This document shows, one piece after another, positions 1-12,788 of a stretch of DNA of 64,000 nt (positions within the stretch are counted from its first letter, which is position 1; each line of letters starts with the position of its first letter). The translations under genes were made by a program, and so were the position numbers. This stretch comes from Tardiphaga alba (GTDB lineage: Bacteria; Pseudomonadota; Alphaproteobacteria; Rhizobiales; Xanthobacteraceae). The stretch lies in NCBI RefSeq assembly GCF_018279705.1, contig NZ_CP036498.1, positions 1 to 64,000 of the forward strand, written 5' to 3'. The notes under the pieces are model-generated. The model saw only the letters and a program-made list of their open reading frames with translations. It was not told the DNA's origin and searched no databases.

Positions 1-1422
1 ATGGAACAGGATCACTGGACTCGCGTAAAGGGCCGTCTGCGGTCGAGCGTTGGCGAGGATGTTTTCTCCAGCTGGTTCGCCCGCATGGATCTGGAAGCCG
101 TGCAGGACGAGTCCGTGCACCTCTCCGTGCCGACCCGTTTTCTGAAGAGCTGGATCCAGGCGCATTATGCGGAGCGCGTGCTCGATGCATGGCGCGCCGA
201 GATGCCGAAAGTGTCGCGCGTCGATCTCACGGTGCGCTCGGCCATGCGCAATGTCGCGCCGGCCAAGGAAGTCACGGCACCCGTCGAAGCACGCCGCATC
301 GAATCCACCGGCAATCGCCCGGCCGCGGACATCCGCAGCACCGCCACGGCGCCGGTCTCCGCCAGCCATGAAGCGCTCGGCGGCTCGCCGCTCGATCCGC
401 GCCTGACCTTTGCCTCTTTCGTGCTCGGTCGTGCCAACACCCTCGCGCATGCCGCTGCGCGCCAGGTGGCCGAAGGCCGCCGCGGCGATCCCGTGATGTT
501 CAACCCGCTCTACATCCATGCCGGCGTCGGCCTCGGCAAGACGCATCTGCTGCAGGCCGTGACCTGGGCCGGCAACTCGAATCCCGAGCGCAAGGTGCTG
601 TATCTCACTGCCGAAAAGTTCATGTACGGCTTCGTCGCCGCGCTGAAGACGCAGACGGCGCTGGCCTTCAAGGAAGCGCTGCGCGGCATCGACGTGCTGG
701 TCATCGACGACCTCCAGTTCCTGCAGGGTAAGACCACCCAGGCCGAATTCTGCCACACGCTCAATGCGCTGATCGATGCCGGCCGCCAGGTCGTGATCGC
801 CGCCGACCGTCCGCCGTCGGATCTCGAAAGCCTCGATGAGCGCATGCGCTCGCGCCTGGCCGGTGGTCTCGTGGTGGAAATGAGCACGCTCGGCGAGGAG
901 CTGCGTCTCGGCATCCTGAAGTCGCGCGTCGCTGCGGCTCGCGCCCATCACGCCACCTTCGACGTGCCGGAACCGGTGCTGGATTATCTCGCCCGCACCA
1001 TCACCCATAACGGCCGCGATCTTGAAGGCGCCATCAACCGCCTGCTCGCCCATTCGAAGCTGAACGCCACAGCCGTAACGCTGGAAATGGCCGAACGCGA
1101 AGTGCGCGATCTGATCCGCCCAATGGAGCCGAAGCGCATCAAGATCGAGGACATCCAGCGCGTCGTGGCACGGCAGTACAATGTCAGCCGTTCGGACCTG
1201 CTGTCGTCGCGCCGCACCGCCAATGTGGTGCGCCCGCGCCAGGTGGCGATGTACCTCGCCAAGACGCTGACGTTGCGCTCGCTGCCGGAAATCGGCCGCC
1301 GCTTCGGTGGTCGCGATCACACCACGGTTCTTCACGCCGTGCGCAAGATCGAAGCGCTGGTCGGCAAGGACAACACGCTGCAGGACGAAGTCGAAAGCCT
1401 GAAGCGCCAGCTCGCGGAGTAA
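1..1422 (+). CDS. dnaA: Chromosomal replication initiator protein DnaA
   Basis: DnaA is the AAA+ ATPase that binds DnaA boxes at the origin and opens the duplex. The 473-residue frame has the N-terminal domain, a variable linker (about residues 85-135), a Walker A motif VGLGKTH near residue 179, a Walker B-like IDDLQF near 236, and the C-terminal box-binding signature [11 protein letters not shown] near 436-446. Length is normal for the family. The window opens exactly on its ATG, so the sequence was probably rotated to dnaA and its promoter is not visible. I saw no cluster of TTATCCACA boxes downstream. Confidence 0.98.
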   Translation: MEQDHWTRVKGRLRSSVGEDVFSSWFARMDLEAVQDESVHLSVPTRFLKSWIQAHYAERVLDAWRAEMPKVSRVDLTVRSAMRNVAPAKEVTAPVEARRIESTGNRPAADIRSTATAPVSASHEALGGSPLDPRLTFASFVLGRANTLAHAAARQVAEGRRGDPVMFNPLYIHAGVGLGKTHLLQAVTWAGNSNPERKVLYLTAEKFMYGFVAALKTQTALAFKEALRGIDVLVIDDLQFLQGKTTQAEFCHTLNALIDAGRQVVIAADRPPSDLESLDERMRSRLAGGLVVEMSTLGEELRLGILKSRVAAARAHHATFDVPEPVLDYLARTITHNGRDLEGAINRLLAHSKLNATAVTLEMAEREVRDLIRPMEPKRIKIEDIQRVVARQYNVSRSDLLSSRRTANVVRPRQVAMYLAKTLTLRSLPEIGRRFGGRDHTTVLHAVRKIEALVGKDNTLQDEVESLKRQLAE

Positions 1423-1448
1423 GGCGCGCCGTCACATGTCGTGTCGTG

Positions 1449-1471
1449 ATGCCCGGCCTCGTGCCGGGCAT
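1449..1471 (+). terminator. Hairpin after dnaA, probable terminator
   Basis: A 9-bp perfect stem ATGCCCGGC / GCCGGGCAT with a 5-base loop lies 26 bases after the dnaA stop and is followed only by TTT, so termination may be weak. The rest of the 1423-1653 gap holds the dnaN leader; I see no convincing gene in it. Confidence 0.5.
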
Positions 1472-1653
1472 TTGCGTTGGCAGCGCAACGGCGGGCGGAA
1501 TGACGGTCCGATGACAGGCGCTTAAACCGTGAGCAGCGGGGTCGCATCGGCCTCAAAAGTCTTGCGCTTTCCGTCCTTTACCGTCACCTTGCGGTCCCCG
1601 CGGCGCCCTTCCGGCTGCCAGGAAACTCCATCGGACAATCGGGCGGATTTGTT

Positions 1654-2772
1654 ATGAAGGTCACCGTCGAACGCGCGCAGCTCCTGAAGTCGCTCAGCCA
1701 CGTCCATCGTGTGGTCGAGCGCCGGAACACGATTCCTATTCTCGGGAACGTGCTGATCCGCGCCGAAAACGCCCAGCTCTCGCTGAAGGCCACCGACCTA
1801 GATCTCGAAGTCACCGAGACCTTGGCCGCCGAAACCGGCACGCCCGGTTCCACCACCGTTCCCGCGCATATGTTTTACGATATCGTGCGCAAGCTGCCTG
1901 ACGGCTCGCAGATCGTGCTGGAAGCCGACGGCGACCGCTCGGTAATGGCAATCCGCGCCGGCCGTTCGCGCTTCACGCTGCAGACCCTGCCTGAGAACGA
2001 TTTCCCGGATCTCGCCGCCGGCGACATGACGCATACGTTCTCGCTGCCGGCCGCTGACATCAAGCGCCTGATCGATCGCACACAATTCGCGATCTCGACG
2101 GAAGAGACCCGCTATTACCTGAACGGCATCTATCTGCATGCCGCTGGCACGGCCGCTGCCGCAACCCTGCGCGGCGTCGCCACCGACGGGCACCGTCTGG
2201 CGCAGATCGACCTCAAGCAGCCGAAAGGCGCCGAGGGCATGCCGGGCGTCATCGTGCCGCGCAAGACCGTCGGCGAAGTGCAGCGCCTGATCGAGGACAC
2301 CGAAGCCGAGATCACCGTGGAGCTGTCGCAGGGCAAGATCCGCTTTACTCTCGGCAATGTGGTGCTGACCTCGAAACTGATCGACGGCACGTTCCCCGAT
2401 TATGGCCGCGTGATCCCGCAGAACAACGACAAGGAACTCGTGATCGACAAGGTCGATTTCGAGAAGGCGGTAGACCGCGTCTCGACCATTTCCAGCGAAC
2501 GCGGCCGTGCCGTGAAGCTGGCGCTGTCGGCCGGCAAGCTGGTGCTGTCGGTGACCAATCCGGATTCGGGCAGTGCGACGGAAGAACTCGAAGTCGAATA
2601 CGCCTCGGACGCGCTCGATATCGGTTTCAACTCGCGCTACCTGCTCGACATCGCCGCACAGATCGAAGGCGAAGTGGCCGTGCTGCGCCTGGCGGACCCG
2701 GGCTCGCCGACGCTGGTGCAGGACAAGGACAATAAAGGCGCCTTGTATGTGCTGATGCCGATGCGGGTGTAA
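1654..2772 (+). CDS. dnaN: DNA polymerase III sliding clamp, beta subunit
   Basis: DnaN forms the dimeric ring that tethers DNA polymerase III to DNA. The 372-residue protein starts MKVTVERAQLLKSL and ends with the typical LMPMRV tail, and shows three consecutive clamp-fold domains of about 120 residues each. Length matches the family (366-375). It lies between dnaA and recF as in most bacteria. The gap of about 230 bases from dnaA and the intervening hairpin suggest it can be transcribed on its own. Confidence 0.98.
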   Translation: MKVTVERAQLLKSLSHVHRVVERRNTIPILGNVLIRAENAQLSLKATDLDLEVTETLAAETGTPGSTTVPAHMFYDIVRKLPDGSQIVLEADGDRSVMAIRAGRSRFTLQTLPENDFPDLAAGDMTHTFSLPAADIKRLIDRTQFAISTEETRYYLNGIYLHAAGTAAAATLRGVATDGHRLAQIDLKQPKGAEGMPGVIVPRKTVGEVQRLIEDTEAEITVELSQGKIRFTLGNVVLTSKLIDGTFPDYGRVIPQNNDKELVIDKVDFEKAVDRVSTISSERGRAVKLALSAGKLVLSVTNPDSGSATEELEVEYASDALDIGFNSRYLLDIAAQIEGEVAVLRLADPGSPTLVQDKDNKGALYVLMPMRV

Positions 2773-2792
2773 TTTTAGCCGCGACTAGACAC

Positions 2793-2890
2793 GTCATCGC
2801 CCGGCTTGACCGGGCGACCCAGTAAACTCGAACTTTTCGGCGAAACACCGGCCTCGGTGTTTACTGGATCCCCGCTTTCGCAGGGATGAC
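2793..2890. repeat. Dispersed palindromic repeat (GTCATCGCCCGG family)
   Basis: This element of about 98 bases fills most of the dnaN-recF gap. Its left end is a hairpin GTCATCGCCCGGCTTGACC..., its right end reads TACTGGATCCCCGC...GGGATGAC, and the ends are imperfect inverted repeats. A second copy starts at 62878 and is cut by an insertion sequence. Such intergenic palindromes are common in Bradyrhizobiaceae genomes. Confidence 0.75.
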
Positions 2891-2922
2891 AGCAGAGTTT
2901 ACAGGGACTAGCTGAGTCCCCC

Positions 2923-4059
2923 ATGACCGCCTCCCGTATCCATCGCCTGTCGCTGACCAATTTCCGCTCCTATCGCGCGGCGTCGCTTGAGACATCCGCC
3001 GACATGGTGGCCCTCGTCGGCCCCAACGGCGCCGGCAAGACCAATTGCATCGAGGCGATCTCGTTTCTCTCCCCGGGCCGCGGCCTGCGCCGCGCCACGC
3101 TGGAGGATGTCGGCAATAACGAAGGCGATGGCTCCTGGGCCGTATCGGCGACGGTCGAGGGGGAAGTTGGCCTCGCAAGCCTCGGCACCGGCATCGACCC
3201 GCCGATGGAGGGCGCATCCATCTCGCGCCGTTGTCGCATCGACCGCGAACCGGTGAGTTCCGCGGCAGCATTCGGCGACCACCTGCGCATGGTGTGGCTG
3301 ACGCCGGCGATGGACCAGTTGTTCATGGGCGCGGCGTCGGAGCGACGACGTTTCTTCGACCGGCTGGTGCTTGCCATCGACAAGGATCACAACGGCCGCG
3401 TCTCCGCGCTGGAACGTAGCCTGCGTTCACGCAACCGGCTGCTGGAGCAGCGCAGCAGCGACAGCCACTGGCTCGACGCGGTGGAGCGCGAGACCGCCGA
3501 ACTCGCGGTGGCGGTGGCGGCCATGCGCGGCGAGACCGTGACGCGGCTGGCCGCAATGCTGCACAAGCGCGGCGCGGCATCGGCCTTCCCGTCCGCGCTC
3601 ATCGCGCTCGACGGCTGGATGGAGCAGGCGCTGGCGAATGAGCCGGCCACTGCGGTGGAGGACCGCTATCGCGCGATCCTGCGCGACAACCGCCCACGCG
3701 ATGCCGCCGCCGGCCGCACACTGGACGGCCCGCATCTCACCGACCTGCAGGTGATCTACGCACCGAAGAACATGCCGGCGCGCGATGCCTCGACTGGCGA
3801 GCAGAAAGCACTGCTGATCGGCCTGATCCTGGCCCATGCCACGCTGGTCGCCGAAATGACCGGCATCACGCCACTGCTGCTGCTGGACGAAATCGTGGCC
3901 CATCTCGACCCCGACCGCCGCCGATCACTGTTCGGCGAATTGAGCACGCTCGGCGCGCAGGTCTGGATGACCGGTGCCGACCCAGCTGCATTTGCCGATC
4001 TCGGCCCCATGGGCGAGGTATTCGATGTCATCCAGGGCAAGATCGCCCGGCGAGCGTGA
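2923..4059 (+). CDS. recF: DNA replication and repair protein RecF
   Basis: RecF is an SMC-like ATPase that helps load RecA on gapped DNA during recombinational repair. The 378-residue protein has an N-terminal Walker A GPNGAGKTN (about residues 32-40), a signature-like ASTGEQKALLIGL near 286, and Walker B LLLLDEIVAHLD near 318. The start at 2923 gives the usual beginning IHRLSLTNFRSY. A repeat element separates it from dnaN. Confidence 0.97.
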   Translation: MTASRIHRLSLTNFRSYRAASLETSADMVALVGPNGAGKTNCIEAISFLSPGRGLRRATLEDVGNNEGDGSWAVSATVEGEVGLASLGTGIDPPMEGASISRRCRIDREPVSSAAAFGDHLRMVWLTPAMDQLFMGAASERRRFFDRLVLAIDKDHNGRVSALERSLRSRNRLLEQRSSDSHWLDAVERETAELAVAVAAMRGETVTRLAAMLHKRGAASAFPSALIALDGWMEQALANEPATAVEDRYRAILRDNRPRDAAAGRTLDGPHLTDLQVIYAPKNMPARDASTGEQKALLIGLILAHATLVAEMTGITPLLLLDEIVAHLDPDRRRSLFGELSTLGAQVWMTGADPAAFADLGPMGEVFDVIQGKIARRA

Positions 4060-4148
4060 TTGAACCTTCCTGACTGTTGCTCTGACTCTAGCATTTGACG
4101 CCGGTCGCGATGACGCGATCACCGGGGTCGCCTGATCCGGAGACAGTT

Positions 4149-6320
4149 ATGGTTCGCTCGATGACCGGGGCATCCGTCCCGACCAGCCGATGGCTGCTGA
4201 CCTTCACCGCGCTTACGCTCATCCTGGCCAGCGCGCCCATGGCGCGCGCCGATAGCGGGCTCGCAGATACCACCACATTGCCGCGCATCGAAGGTGCTGT
4301 GGAAAACGAGGCGCGCGGCAAGCCCGACACCTCGCGCCTCAGCTACAGCGCTGCGGGTTCGGTGACGTAGGCAAAAGACGCCGCGCGACAATTGCTGATG
4401 GCCGATGGCTGGCAGCCCTATGTGCAGCCTTACCAGCAGGGCGTCTCCGGGCAATTCTTCAAGAAGGGCCGGCAGGCGCTGATCGTCTCGGTGACCATGG
4501 CCGGTGGCAAGGCCGACCGTTCCATCGTCTCCTATTCCGCGTCGCGCATCGATACCAATGTGCCGATCCCAACTGACGCCACCGAAATCGTCTATGATTC
4601 CGCACGGCCTTATCTGAACTGCATGACGGCGGGTACGGTAGACGTCACGCTCGGTTTCCTGCGCACCGGACTTATTGAGGATGGCTGGCAGCCGCTGCAG
4701 GCCAGCGAAGCTGGCTTGCGCTGGCCTGATGCAAAACTCGATGAACCCGTCGCGCGCGGCACACGCGCGTTCTTCATCCATCCCGGCAAACGTTATCTCA
4801 AACCGATCCAGCTGACGCTGACAACAGCGGGCGACGGCAAGACCGCGATCGACATGCGCTCGGCGCCTTTCGCGCTGCCGCAGGTGCTCGAGCCCGATGG
4901 CGACCTCGCGGGCCTACCGCGGCCGAACCATACGCGCGGCTCCTCCAGCCTAGGTTCATCGGACTCGGCACAGCGCGAGATCAAGGCGGCCGTGGTCGCC
5001 GATCTCCCGGCGGTAACGAAATTCTATCGCAGCGAGATGGACAAGCGCGGCTGGCGCGAGGAGACGAAAGACACCGTGATCGCCGCGGACGAGGTGAAGA
5101 TGAGATTCACTTCGTCCGATGGCGAGGCGCGGATGCATATCGGCCGCCACCACGATCTCGCCATCGTGCAGATGGTGGCGAAGGAATCCGAAGCATCGCT
5201 TGCTGCCAAGGCGCGCGCAAAGAAGGAAGCCTCGAACCGCTTCATGCAGGACGCACTGAGCGAGGCGCAATCGCTGATCGCCGCCGACGACAAGCGGCGC
5301 CGCGCCGACATGGCGGAAGCCGCCGCAAAGCCGGTGGAGAAACTCGCTGCGCGGACGACACAGGGCATGCCAATCCCGGTTCCGGATGGCGCGAGCGAGG
5401 TCAATCACGATGCATCCTCGGGCCAGCTCGATTTCAGCAGCACGGCAAGCGTGAAATCGCTGGCGTCGTTCTATCGCGAGGCGCTGAAGGCGCAGGGCTG
5501 GAGCGAACGGCCGTCGGTGATCAACAATCCGACCATGTCGGTGCTGAATTTCAGCAAGGCGAAGAAGGACGTGGCTTTCACCATCATGCAGATGGGCCCG
5601 AAGGCGACCGTCCGCGCAAGCGGCTCGGCGCTGAAATCGGCCACTGTGCAAGCCAAAGCGGCGGACACTACGGTTGCCGTCGCAAAGGCCTCCGAACCGG
5701 TGCTCGAATCCGACGACGATCCCGCTTACCCCACGCCCAAGCAGCGTACTCTGCGGACGCTGGGCACATCAGGGCTGCCGGGTGGCGCGCCATTCCGGCA
5801 TGAGCTGACGGCCAGCATCCCCGCAGGTCTCGACAATGTGCTCGGCTTCTATCGCAGCGAGCTCGGCAAGCGCGGGTGGCAGGAGCAGGCCGGTGAAGCC
5901 GGGATCAAGGCGGAAAGCGCCACCCTGGCGTTCAAAACACCGGACGGACCTGCTGTGTTGAAGCTCGAGCGGCGCAATGGCGAGACCACCGTCAATCTGG
6001 TGGCACGCCATCCCGATGCAGCCACCAAGGCCGGTATCCTGCCGGCGAAAGGCAAAGTGCGGCTGTTGCTCGGCAATATGGGCGACGCGGAGGTCGCCGT
6101 GACCATCAACGGCAAGACCATCAAGGTCGGCGCCGGCGTCGGAGGCCCGAAGAACCCCAGCGGTCCCACCATGGAGGTGGCACCGGGCGTCCACAGGATC
6201 ACCCTCAAACCCGCCAGCGGCGGCACGCATGACGCCAAAATCACGGTCGCGGCGAATGACAGCTGGGGCGTCATGGTCGGCCCTGACGGTCGCGATATCC
6301 TGCCGATTCAACTGTATTGA
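4149..6320 (+). pseudogene. Periplasmic repeat protein of unknown function, interrupted by an in-frame TAG
   Basis: One continuous reading frame runs from ATG 4149, preceded by GGAGA at 4139-4143, to 6320, broken only by TAG at 4368-4370 (codon 74). The part before the stop carries a signal peptide (hydrophobic core, then PMARADS). The part after it, with its first ATG at 4392, carries the body of the protein. The body has repeated modules with an FYRxExxxRGW signature, at about nt 5022, 5469 and 5847, and weaker versions ending in DGWQP near 4398 and 4683. Because signal and body are in the same frame, this is a nonsense mutation or base error rather than two genes. Function is unknown. It lies between recF and gyrB, and I would expect an intact protein of 723 residues. 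Confidence 0.8.
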
Positions 6321-6331
6321 TGACGGGCAAA

Positions 6332-6366
6332 ACGGCCTCTCGAAATCGCGTTTTTCGAGAGGCCGT
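6332..6366. terminator. 14-bp hairpin after the interrupted repeat-protein gene
   Basis: ACGGCCTCTCGAAA and its complement TTTCGAGAGGCCGT form a long perfect stem around a short T-rich loop, 11 bases after the stop at 6320. No T-run follows, so it may act as a stabilising hairpin or a weak terminator. The rest of the gap to gyrB (6367-6553) holds no gene I can see. Confidence 0.55.
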
Positions 6367-6469
6367 CACCACCGTGAATCGCGGCGTGCAAACAGGCACC
6401 GCGCCCGCTTGAAATGCGGACCAAAAATCCCACATATTCAATAACTTGCTGCACATGACTTTGCGCTAG

Positions 6470-8995
<2,526 letters not shown>

Positions 8996-9015
8996 GCGGG
9001 CGACCGTCGCCCACT

Positions 9016-9549
9016 TCAGTTCACCTGACGCTTTTCCAGCTTCCGTGCCAGCGTCCGCCGATGCATTCCGAGGCGGCGCGCCGTCTCGGAGATGTTGAAA
9101 TCGCTTTCCACCAGCGTCTGGTGGATGCGCTCCCATTCCAGCGTCTTGATCGACGTCTGGCGTTCGGTGAGCGCCACCTGGGTGTCGCCCGCCGCTTTCT
9201 GAAAGGCTTCCTCGATATCGTCGGTGTTCGAGGGCTTGGCGAGATAGTGGCAAGCGCCGAGCTTGATCGCCTCGACCGCCGTGGCAATGCTCGCATAGCC
9301 GGTGAGAACGACGATCAGCATCTCTTCGCTCAGCGCATGCAGCGCCTCGACGCAAGTGAGACCCGAGGCGCCCGCGAGCTTGAGATCGACCACCGCATAT
9401 CCCGGCACCTTGTCGCCGAGCACGTCGGTGAGCGTCTCGAAGCCCTCAGCATGCAGTACGGTGTAACCGCGGCGCTCGAAAGAGCGTTTCAGCGTGCGGG
9501 CAAAGCCTTCATCGTCCTCGATGATGATCAGCAGACGTTCATCCGACAT
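9016..9549 (-). CDS. regA: Redox response regulator, RegA/ActR/PrrA type
   Basis: The 177-residue protein has a receiver domain with acidic pocket E11-D12-D13, phospho-acceptor D55 (VVDLKL), T83 and K105 (LAKPS), then a short linker and a Fis-type helix-turn-helix at about 150-170 (ISETARRLGMHRRTLARKL). This is the RegA/ActR/PrrA architecture, which controls respiratory oxidases, nitrogen and carbon fixation genes in response to redox state. It overlaps the kinase gene by 11 bases, so the two are co-translated. It lies last in a minus-strand run with cyoABCD and SURF1. The family names differ by genus (ActR, RegR, PrrA). Confidence 0.93.
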   Translation of the reverse strand: MSDERLLIIIEDDEGFARTLKRSFERRGYTVLHAEGFETLTDVLGDKVPGYAVVDLKLAGASGLTCVEALHALSEEMLIVVLTGYASIATAVEAIKLGACHYLAKPSNTDDIEEAFQKAAGDTQVALTERQTSIKTLEWERIHQTLVESDFNISETARRLGMHRRTLARKLEKRQVN

Positions 9550-10918
9550 GTTTGCGCGCTCCGATCGCGAGGGCGGACAAGGGCAAAGACAGCGTCACGA
9601 CGGCGCCGCCGACCGGGCGATTGTCCGCAACCACGGTGCCGCCCAGTTTACGGACGGCGTTGACGACAAGGAAGAGGCCGAGGCCGCGGCCCGGCCGCCC
9701 CTTGCTGGAATTATACGGCTTGCCAAAACCCGCCAGCCTGGCCTTGTCGAACCCCGGCCCCATGTCGCTGACCTTGAGCTGCAGCACGTCGCCATCACGC
9801 TCGATGCCGAGCCGAACCCAGAGCGGCGACACTTCGCTGGCATTGTCGAGCACGTTAAAGATCATCTGCTTCAAGGCGGAGTCCGACACGATCGGCATGT
9901 CCTCGCCGAACCTGTTCTCATACACCAGCGTGTCATTCGATCTGGCCATGCGCCACTCATCGGCGAGTTCGCCGAAGAAGTCATTCACGGACGTGACAAC
10001 CGGAGCCTCTCCGCGCATGTCGCCGGCCGACATCAGAATGCCGGTGACGATGGTCTTGCAGCGCTGCACGTCGGCCTGCATCTCGGCGATTTCCTGCATC
10101 AGTTCAGGATCGCTGGCGAGCGCCGGCATGCGTCGCCAGTCGCTGAGGATCACCGATAGCGAGGCGAGCGGCGTTCCCAATTCATGCGCAGCACCGGAGG
10201 CGAGCAGGCCCATGCGGACGATATGATCTTCTTCGGCAGCCTGCTGGCGTAACGATGCGAGACCGTTATCACGCTCACGCAGATTGCGGGCGATGCGCGT
10301 CATGAACACGACGATCAGCGCCGCATCGAGCGCGAAACAGATCAGCGTGCCAATGATGTGCAGCTGGAACAGATCGGCAGTCATCGTGTCCGGCAGCGCC
10401 AGCGGACGATGGAAGACAATCAGGCCGGCGAAACTCAGGCACGCAACGATCACCACGACCCAGGTCGAACGCGAGTCGAGCAGCATGGCGCCGAGCGTCA
10501 CCTGCAACAGATAGAGCGACACGAACGGATTGGTGGCGCCGCCGCTGAGATAGAGCTGCGCCGTCAATGCCGCCACGTCCATCAGCAACAGCAACAGCAG
10601 TTCGCGGTCGCGCGCATCGGTCTTGCGGCGCAGCCATTCCTGGCTGACCACATTGATGAAAACCGAGCCGCACAGCACCGCCACCATGGGGATCAATGGC
10701 AGCGTGATCCCCATCAAGAAATGCACGAAACCTATGGTCAGGACCTGCCCGACCACGGCAATCCAGCGCAGCTGGATCAGCAGGTTGATGTTCTTGACAT
10801 TGGTGCGCTCGTCCAGCGGCACCGCAATAGCCGGAGCAGACCGGATCACCATGGCGTCCGGACCGACGCCAACGGCGTCTGGCACATCCGCATTGCTATG
10901 GATTTCGAGACCCGACAT
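9539..10918 (-). CDS. regB: Redox sensor histidine kinase, RegB/ActS/PrrB type
   Basis: The 459-residue membrane kinase has six hydrophobic segments between about residues 45 and 210, the GGxxNPF motif (GGATNPF, 126-132) that in RegB is linked to quinone sensing, an H-box AAHELGTPL with H245, and the ATPase boxes NVLDNA and GRGLGLF. A cysteine at 287 (VQRCKTIV) lies where RegB proteins carry their redox-active cysteine; that placement is from memory of the family. It phosphorylates the downstream RegA-type regulator. The gene follows SURF1 after a 57-base gap on the same strand. Confidence 0.93.
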   Translation of the reverse strand: MSGLEIHSNADVPDAVGVGPDAMVIRSAPAIAVPLDERTNVKNINLLIQLRWIAVVGQVLTIGFVHFLMGITLPLIPMVAVLCGSVFINVVSQEWLRRKTDARDRELLLLLLMDVAALTAQLYLSGGATNPFVSLYLLQVTLGAMLLDSRSTWVVVIVACLSFAGLIVFHRPLALPDTMTADLFQLHIIGTLICFALDAALIVVFMTRIARNLRERDNGLASLRQQAAEEDHIVRMGLLASGAAHELGTPLASLSVILSDWRRMPALASDPELMQEIAEMQADVQRCKTIVTGILMSAGDMRGEAPVVTSVNDFFGELADEWRMARSNDTLVYENRFGEDMPIVSDSALKQMIFNVLDNASEVSPLWVRLGIERDGDVLQLKVSDMGPGFDKARLAGFGKPYNSSKGRPGRGLGLFLVVNAVRKLGGTVVADNRPVGGAVVTLSLPLSALAIGARKHVG

Positions 10919-10975
10919 GTCGCACCGTCATGCTCGCCGTGCGCACCCAGAGGGATCGGCACGGCATCGCTGATG

Positions 10976-11752
10976 TCATACGCGAGATGGTGATTTTTTC
11001 CGAATCTTCCACTCGTAGCGGGCAACGAACAGAGCGGCGCCGGCCAGCATCAGGGCCAGACCGAACCAGGTGAAAATATAGACCGCATGATTGTTCGGGA
11101 ACGACACGACGGTCAGCCCGCCATGAGGCTGGCCGGGCGCATCGAGCGCCGTGTCGGCGTCGATGAAATACGGGGCGACGGCACCGAGCTTGCGGCTTTC
11201 GGCAATGGCAGCCACATCGCGTGAGAACCAGCGCTGGGCCACGGGATCATTGCTGCGCAAAAAGCCGCCCTTCGGCTCCGTGATCCGCAGGAGGCCGGTG
11301 ACGCTGACGGGCGCTGCCGGAGCATCAAAGCCATCCGCCTTGCGTTCGTCGGAACTAACGAAACCGCGATTGACGAGAACGGTGAAGCCGCTGTCCGTGC
11401 GGAGCGGCGTCAGGACCCAAAAGCCAGGTCCCCGATCGGACACGGCCTGAACCAGCGTATCCGCATTGGGGAGGAACGTGCCGGTGACGGTGACGCGGCG
11501 GTATTCGTCGTCGTTGCGGGAAATGGCCAGCCACGCCGCGGGCCCGGGTGCAGCAGCGGGTGCGGCGTGGCTGCGCTGATCGACACGTGCGATCAGGTCC
11601 AGCTTCCAGGCGCGGCGTTCGACCTGCCAGAGGCCGAGCGCCGTGAAGCCTGCAATTCCAAGAAGCGCGAGAACGGCCAGCAGCGTGAGCGTGACCTTCC
11701 CGCGCGGCGCCCGCTCAGCCTCGCCGGCCGATGCAGGCGCGGTCATGCCCAT
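10976..11752 (-). CDS. SURF1 family oxidase assembly protein
   Basis: SURF1 proteins help insert haem into haem-copper oxidases. The 258-residue protein has an N-terminal membrane helix (TLLAVLALLGIAGFTALGLWQ), the conserved GLWQVERRAWK segment, the YRRVTVTGTF and GFWVLTPL blocks, and a C-terminal helix ending FVARYEWK, which is the usual two-helix SURF1 layout. I chose the ATG at 11752 because it overlaps the cyoD stop as TGATG; a longer frame to 11815 would run into cyoD. It is the fifth gene of the cyo cluster, so it most likely serves the bo3 oxidase. Confidence 0.9.
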   Translation of the reverse strand: MGMTAPASAGEAERAPRGKVTLTLLAVLALLGIAGFTALGLWQVERRAWKLDLIARVDQRSHAAPAAAPGPAAWLAISRNDDEYRRVTVTGTFLPNADTLVQAVSDRGPGFWVLTPLRTDSGFTVLVNRGFVSSDERKADGFDAPAAPVSVTGLLRITEPKGGFLRSNDPVAQRWFSRDVAAIAESRKLGAVAPYFIDADTALDAPGQPHGGLTVVSFPNNHAVYIFTWFGLALMLAGAALFVARYEWKIRKKSPSRV

Positions 11753-12162
11753 CAGGGCATGTTCCGCATGTCGTGAACCGGCATCATGTTGACGTTGAGG
11801 TGATACATCACCCACAGCGAGCCAGCGAGCGCGATGACGACAACGATGAGCGTGAAGATCAGCGCCATCAAGGTCCAGCCGCCGTCCGACGTCGTGTTCA
11901 TGTGCAGGAAGTAGACCATGTGAACCACGATCTGCACCACGGCCAAGGCAACGATGATTGCGATGGTCCAGTTCTTGTTCTCGATCACGCCGGCCATCAC
12001 CAGATAGAACGGGATGACGGTGAGGATCACCGAGAGAATGAACCCGGTCAGATAGGACTTGTACGAACCGTGATCGCGGCCGTCGTCATGGCCGTGGCCA
12101 TGCGCGTGATTATCGTGACCGTGCGAATCGTGACTGTGGCCAGCGTGTGCGTCAGCGCTCAT
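11752..12162 (-). CDS. cyoD: Cytochrome bo3 ubiquinol oxidase subunit IV
   Basis: CyoD is the small subunit that stabilises the bo3 oxidase. This 136-residue protein has a histidine-rich N-terminus (HAGHSHDSHGHDNHAHGHG, about residues 6-24) followed by three membrane helices including HMVYFLHMNT, typical of CyoD. The start at 12162 ([10 protein letters not shown]) overlaps the cyoC stop by four bases (ATGA). The His-rich leader is longer than in E. coli CyoD and could bind metal; that is inference. Confidence 0.93.
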   Translation of the reverse strand: MSADAHAGHSHDSHGHDNHAHGHGHDDGRDHGSYKSYLTGFILSVILTVIPFYLVMAGVIENKNWTIAIIVALAVVQIVVHMVYFLHMNTTSDGGWTLMALIFTLIVVVIALAGSLWVMYHLNVNMMPVHDMRNMP

Positions 12163-12788
12163 CGCACGACTCCCATCAGATAGACGAAGGTGAAGACGCC
12201 GATCCAGACGACGTCGAGGAAGTGCCAGAACATGCTGAGACACATCAGGCGACGCTGATTGGCCTCGATGAGACCGAACTTCGCCACCTGCACCATCAGC
12301 ACCACCAGCCAGATGATGCCGAACGTGACGTGCAGACCGTGGGTGCCGACCAGCGCGAAGAAGGACGACAGGAAGGCACTGCGCCACCAACCCGCACCTT
12401 CATGGATCATGTGGTGGAATTCGTAGAGTTCGATGCACAAGAAGGCGAGACCGAACAGGCCGGTGATCGCCAGCCACATCTGCGTCGAGCCGACCTTGCC
12501 CTTCATCATCGCCAGCATGGCGAAGCCGTAGGTGATGGAGGAGAACAGCAGCATCGCGGTGTTGAGCGCGACCAGCTTGAGATCGAACAGATCCTTCGGG
12601 CCGGGGCCTGCGGCATAGCTGGTGCCGAGCACGCCGAAGGTCGCGAACAGCATCGCGAAAATCAGGCAGTCGCTCATCAGGTAGAGCCAGAAGCCGAGCA
12701 TGGTGCTCTGGCCGGGCGGATGATCGTGCTCGTCGGCGACGTAGAAGACCGGCGCCTCGCCGTTCATGGTTTGAGTCGATGCGCTCAT
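12159..12788 (-). CDS. cyoC: Cytochrome bo3 ubiquinol oxidase subunit III
   Basis: A 209-residue membrane protein with five predicted helices and conserved subunit III features ([50 protein letters not shown]). It is the five-helix CyoC form rather than the seven-helix CtaE form. Four-base overlaps join it to cyoB upstream and cyoD downstream, so the three are translated together. Confidence 0.95.
   Translation of the reverse strand: MSASTQTMNGEAPVFYVADEHDHPPGQSTMLGFWLYLMSDCLIFAMLFATFGVLGTSYAAGPGPKDLFDLKLVALNTAMLLFSSITYGFAMLAMMKGKVGSTQMWLAITGLFGLAFLCIELYEFHHMIHEGAGWWRSAFLSSFFALVGTHGLHVTFGIIWLVVLMVQVAKFGLIEANQRRLMCLSMFWHFLDVVWIGVFTFVYLMGVVR

Noticed and set aside
1522..1707. 61-codon minus-strand frame upstream of dnaN, with a basic stretch RRGDRKVTVKDGKRK.
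   Set aside because: It looks somewhat protein-like, but begins inside dnaN and shows no ribosome site; a decayed gene fragment is possible, not supportable.
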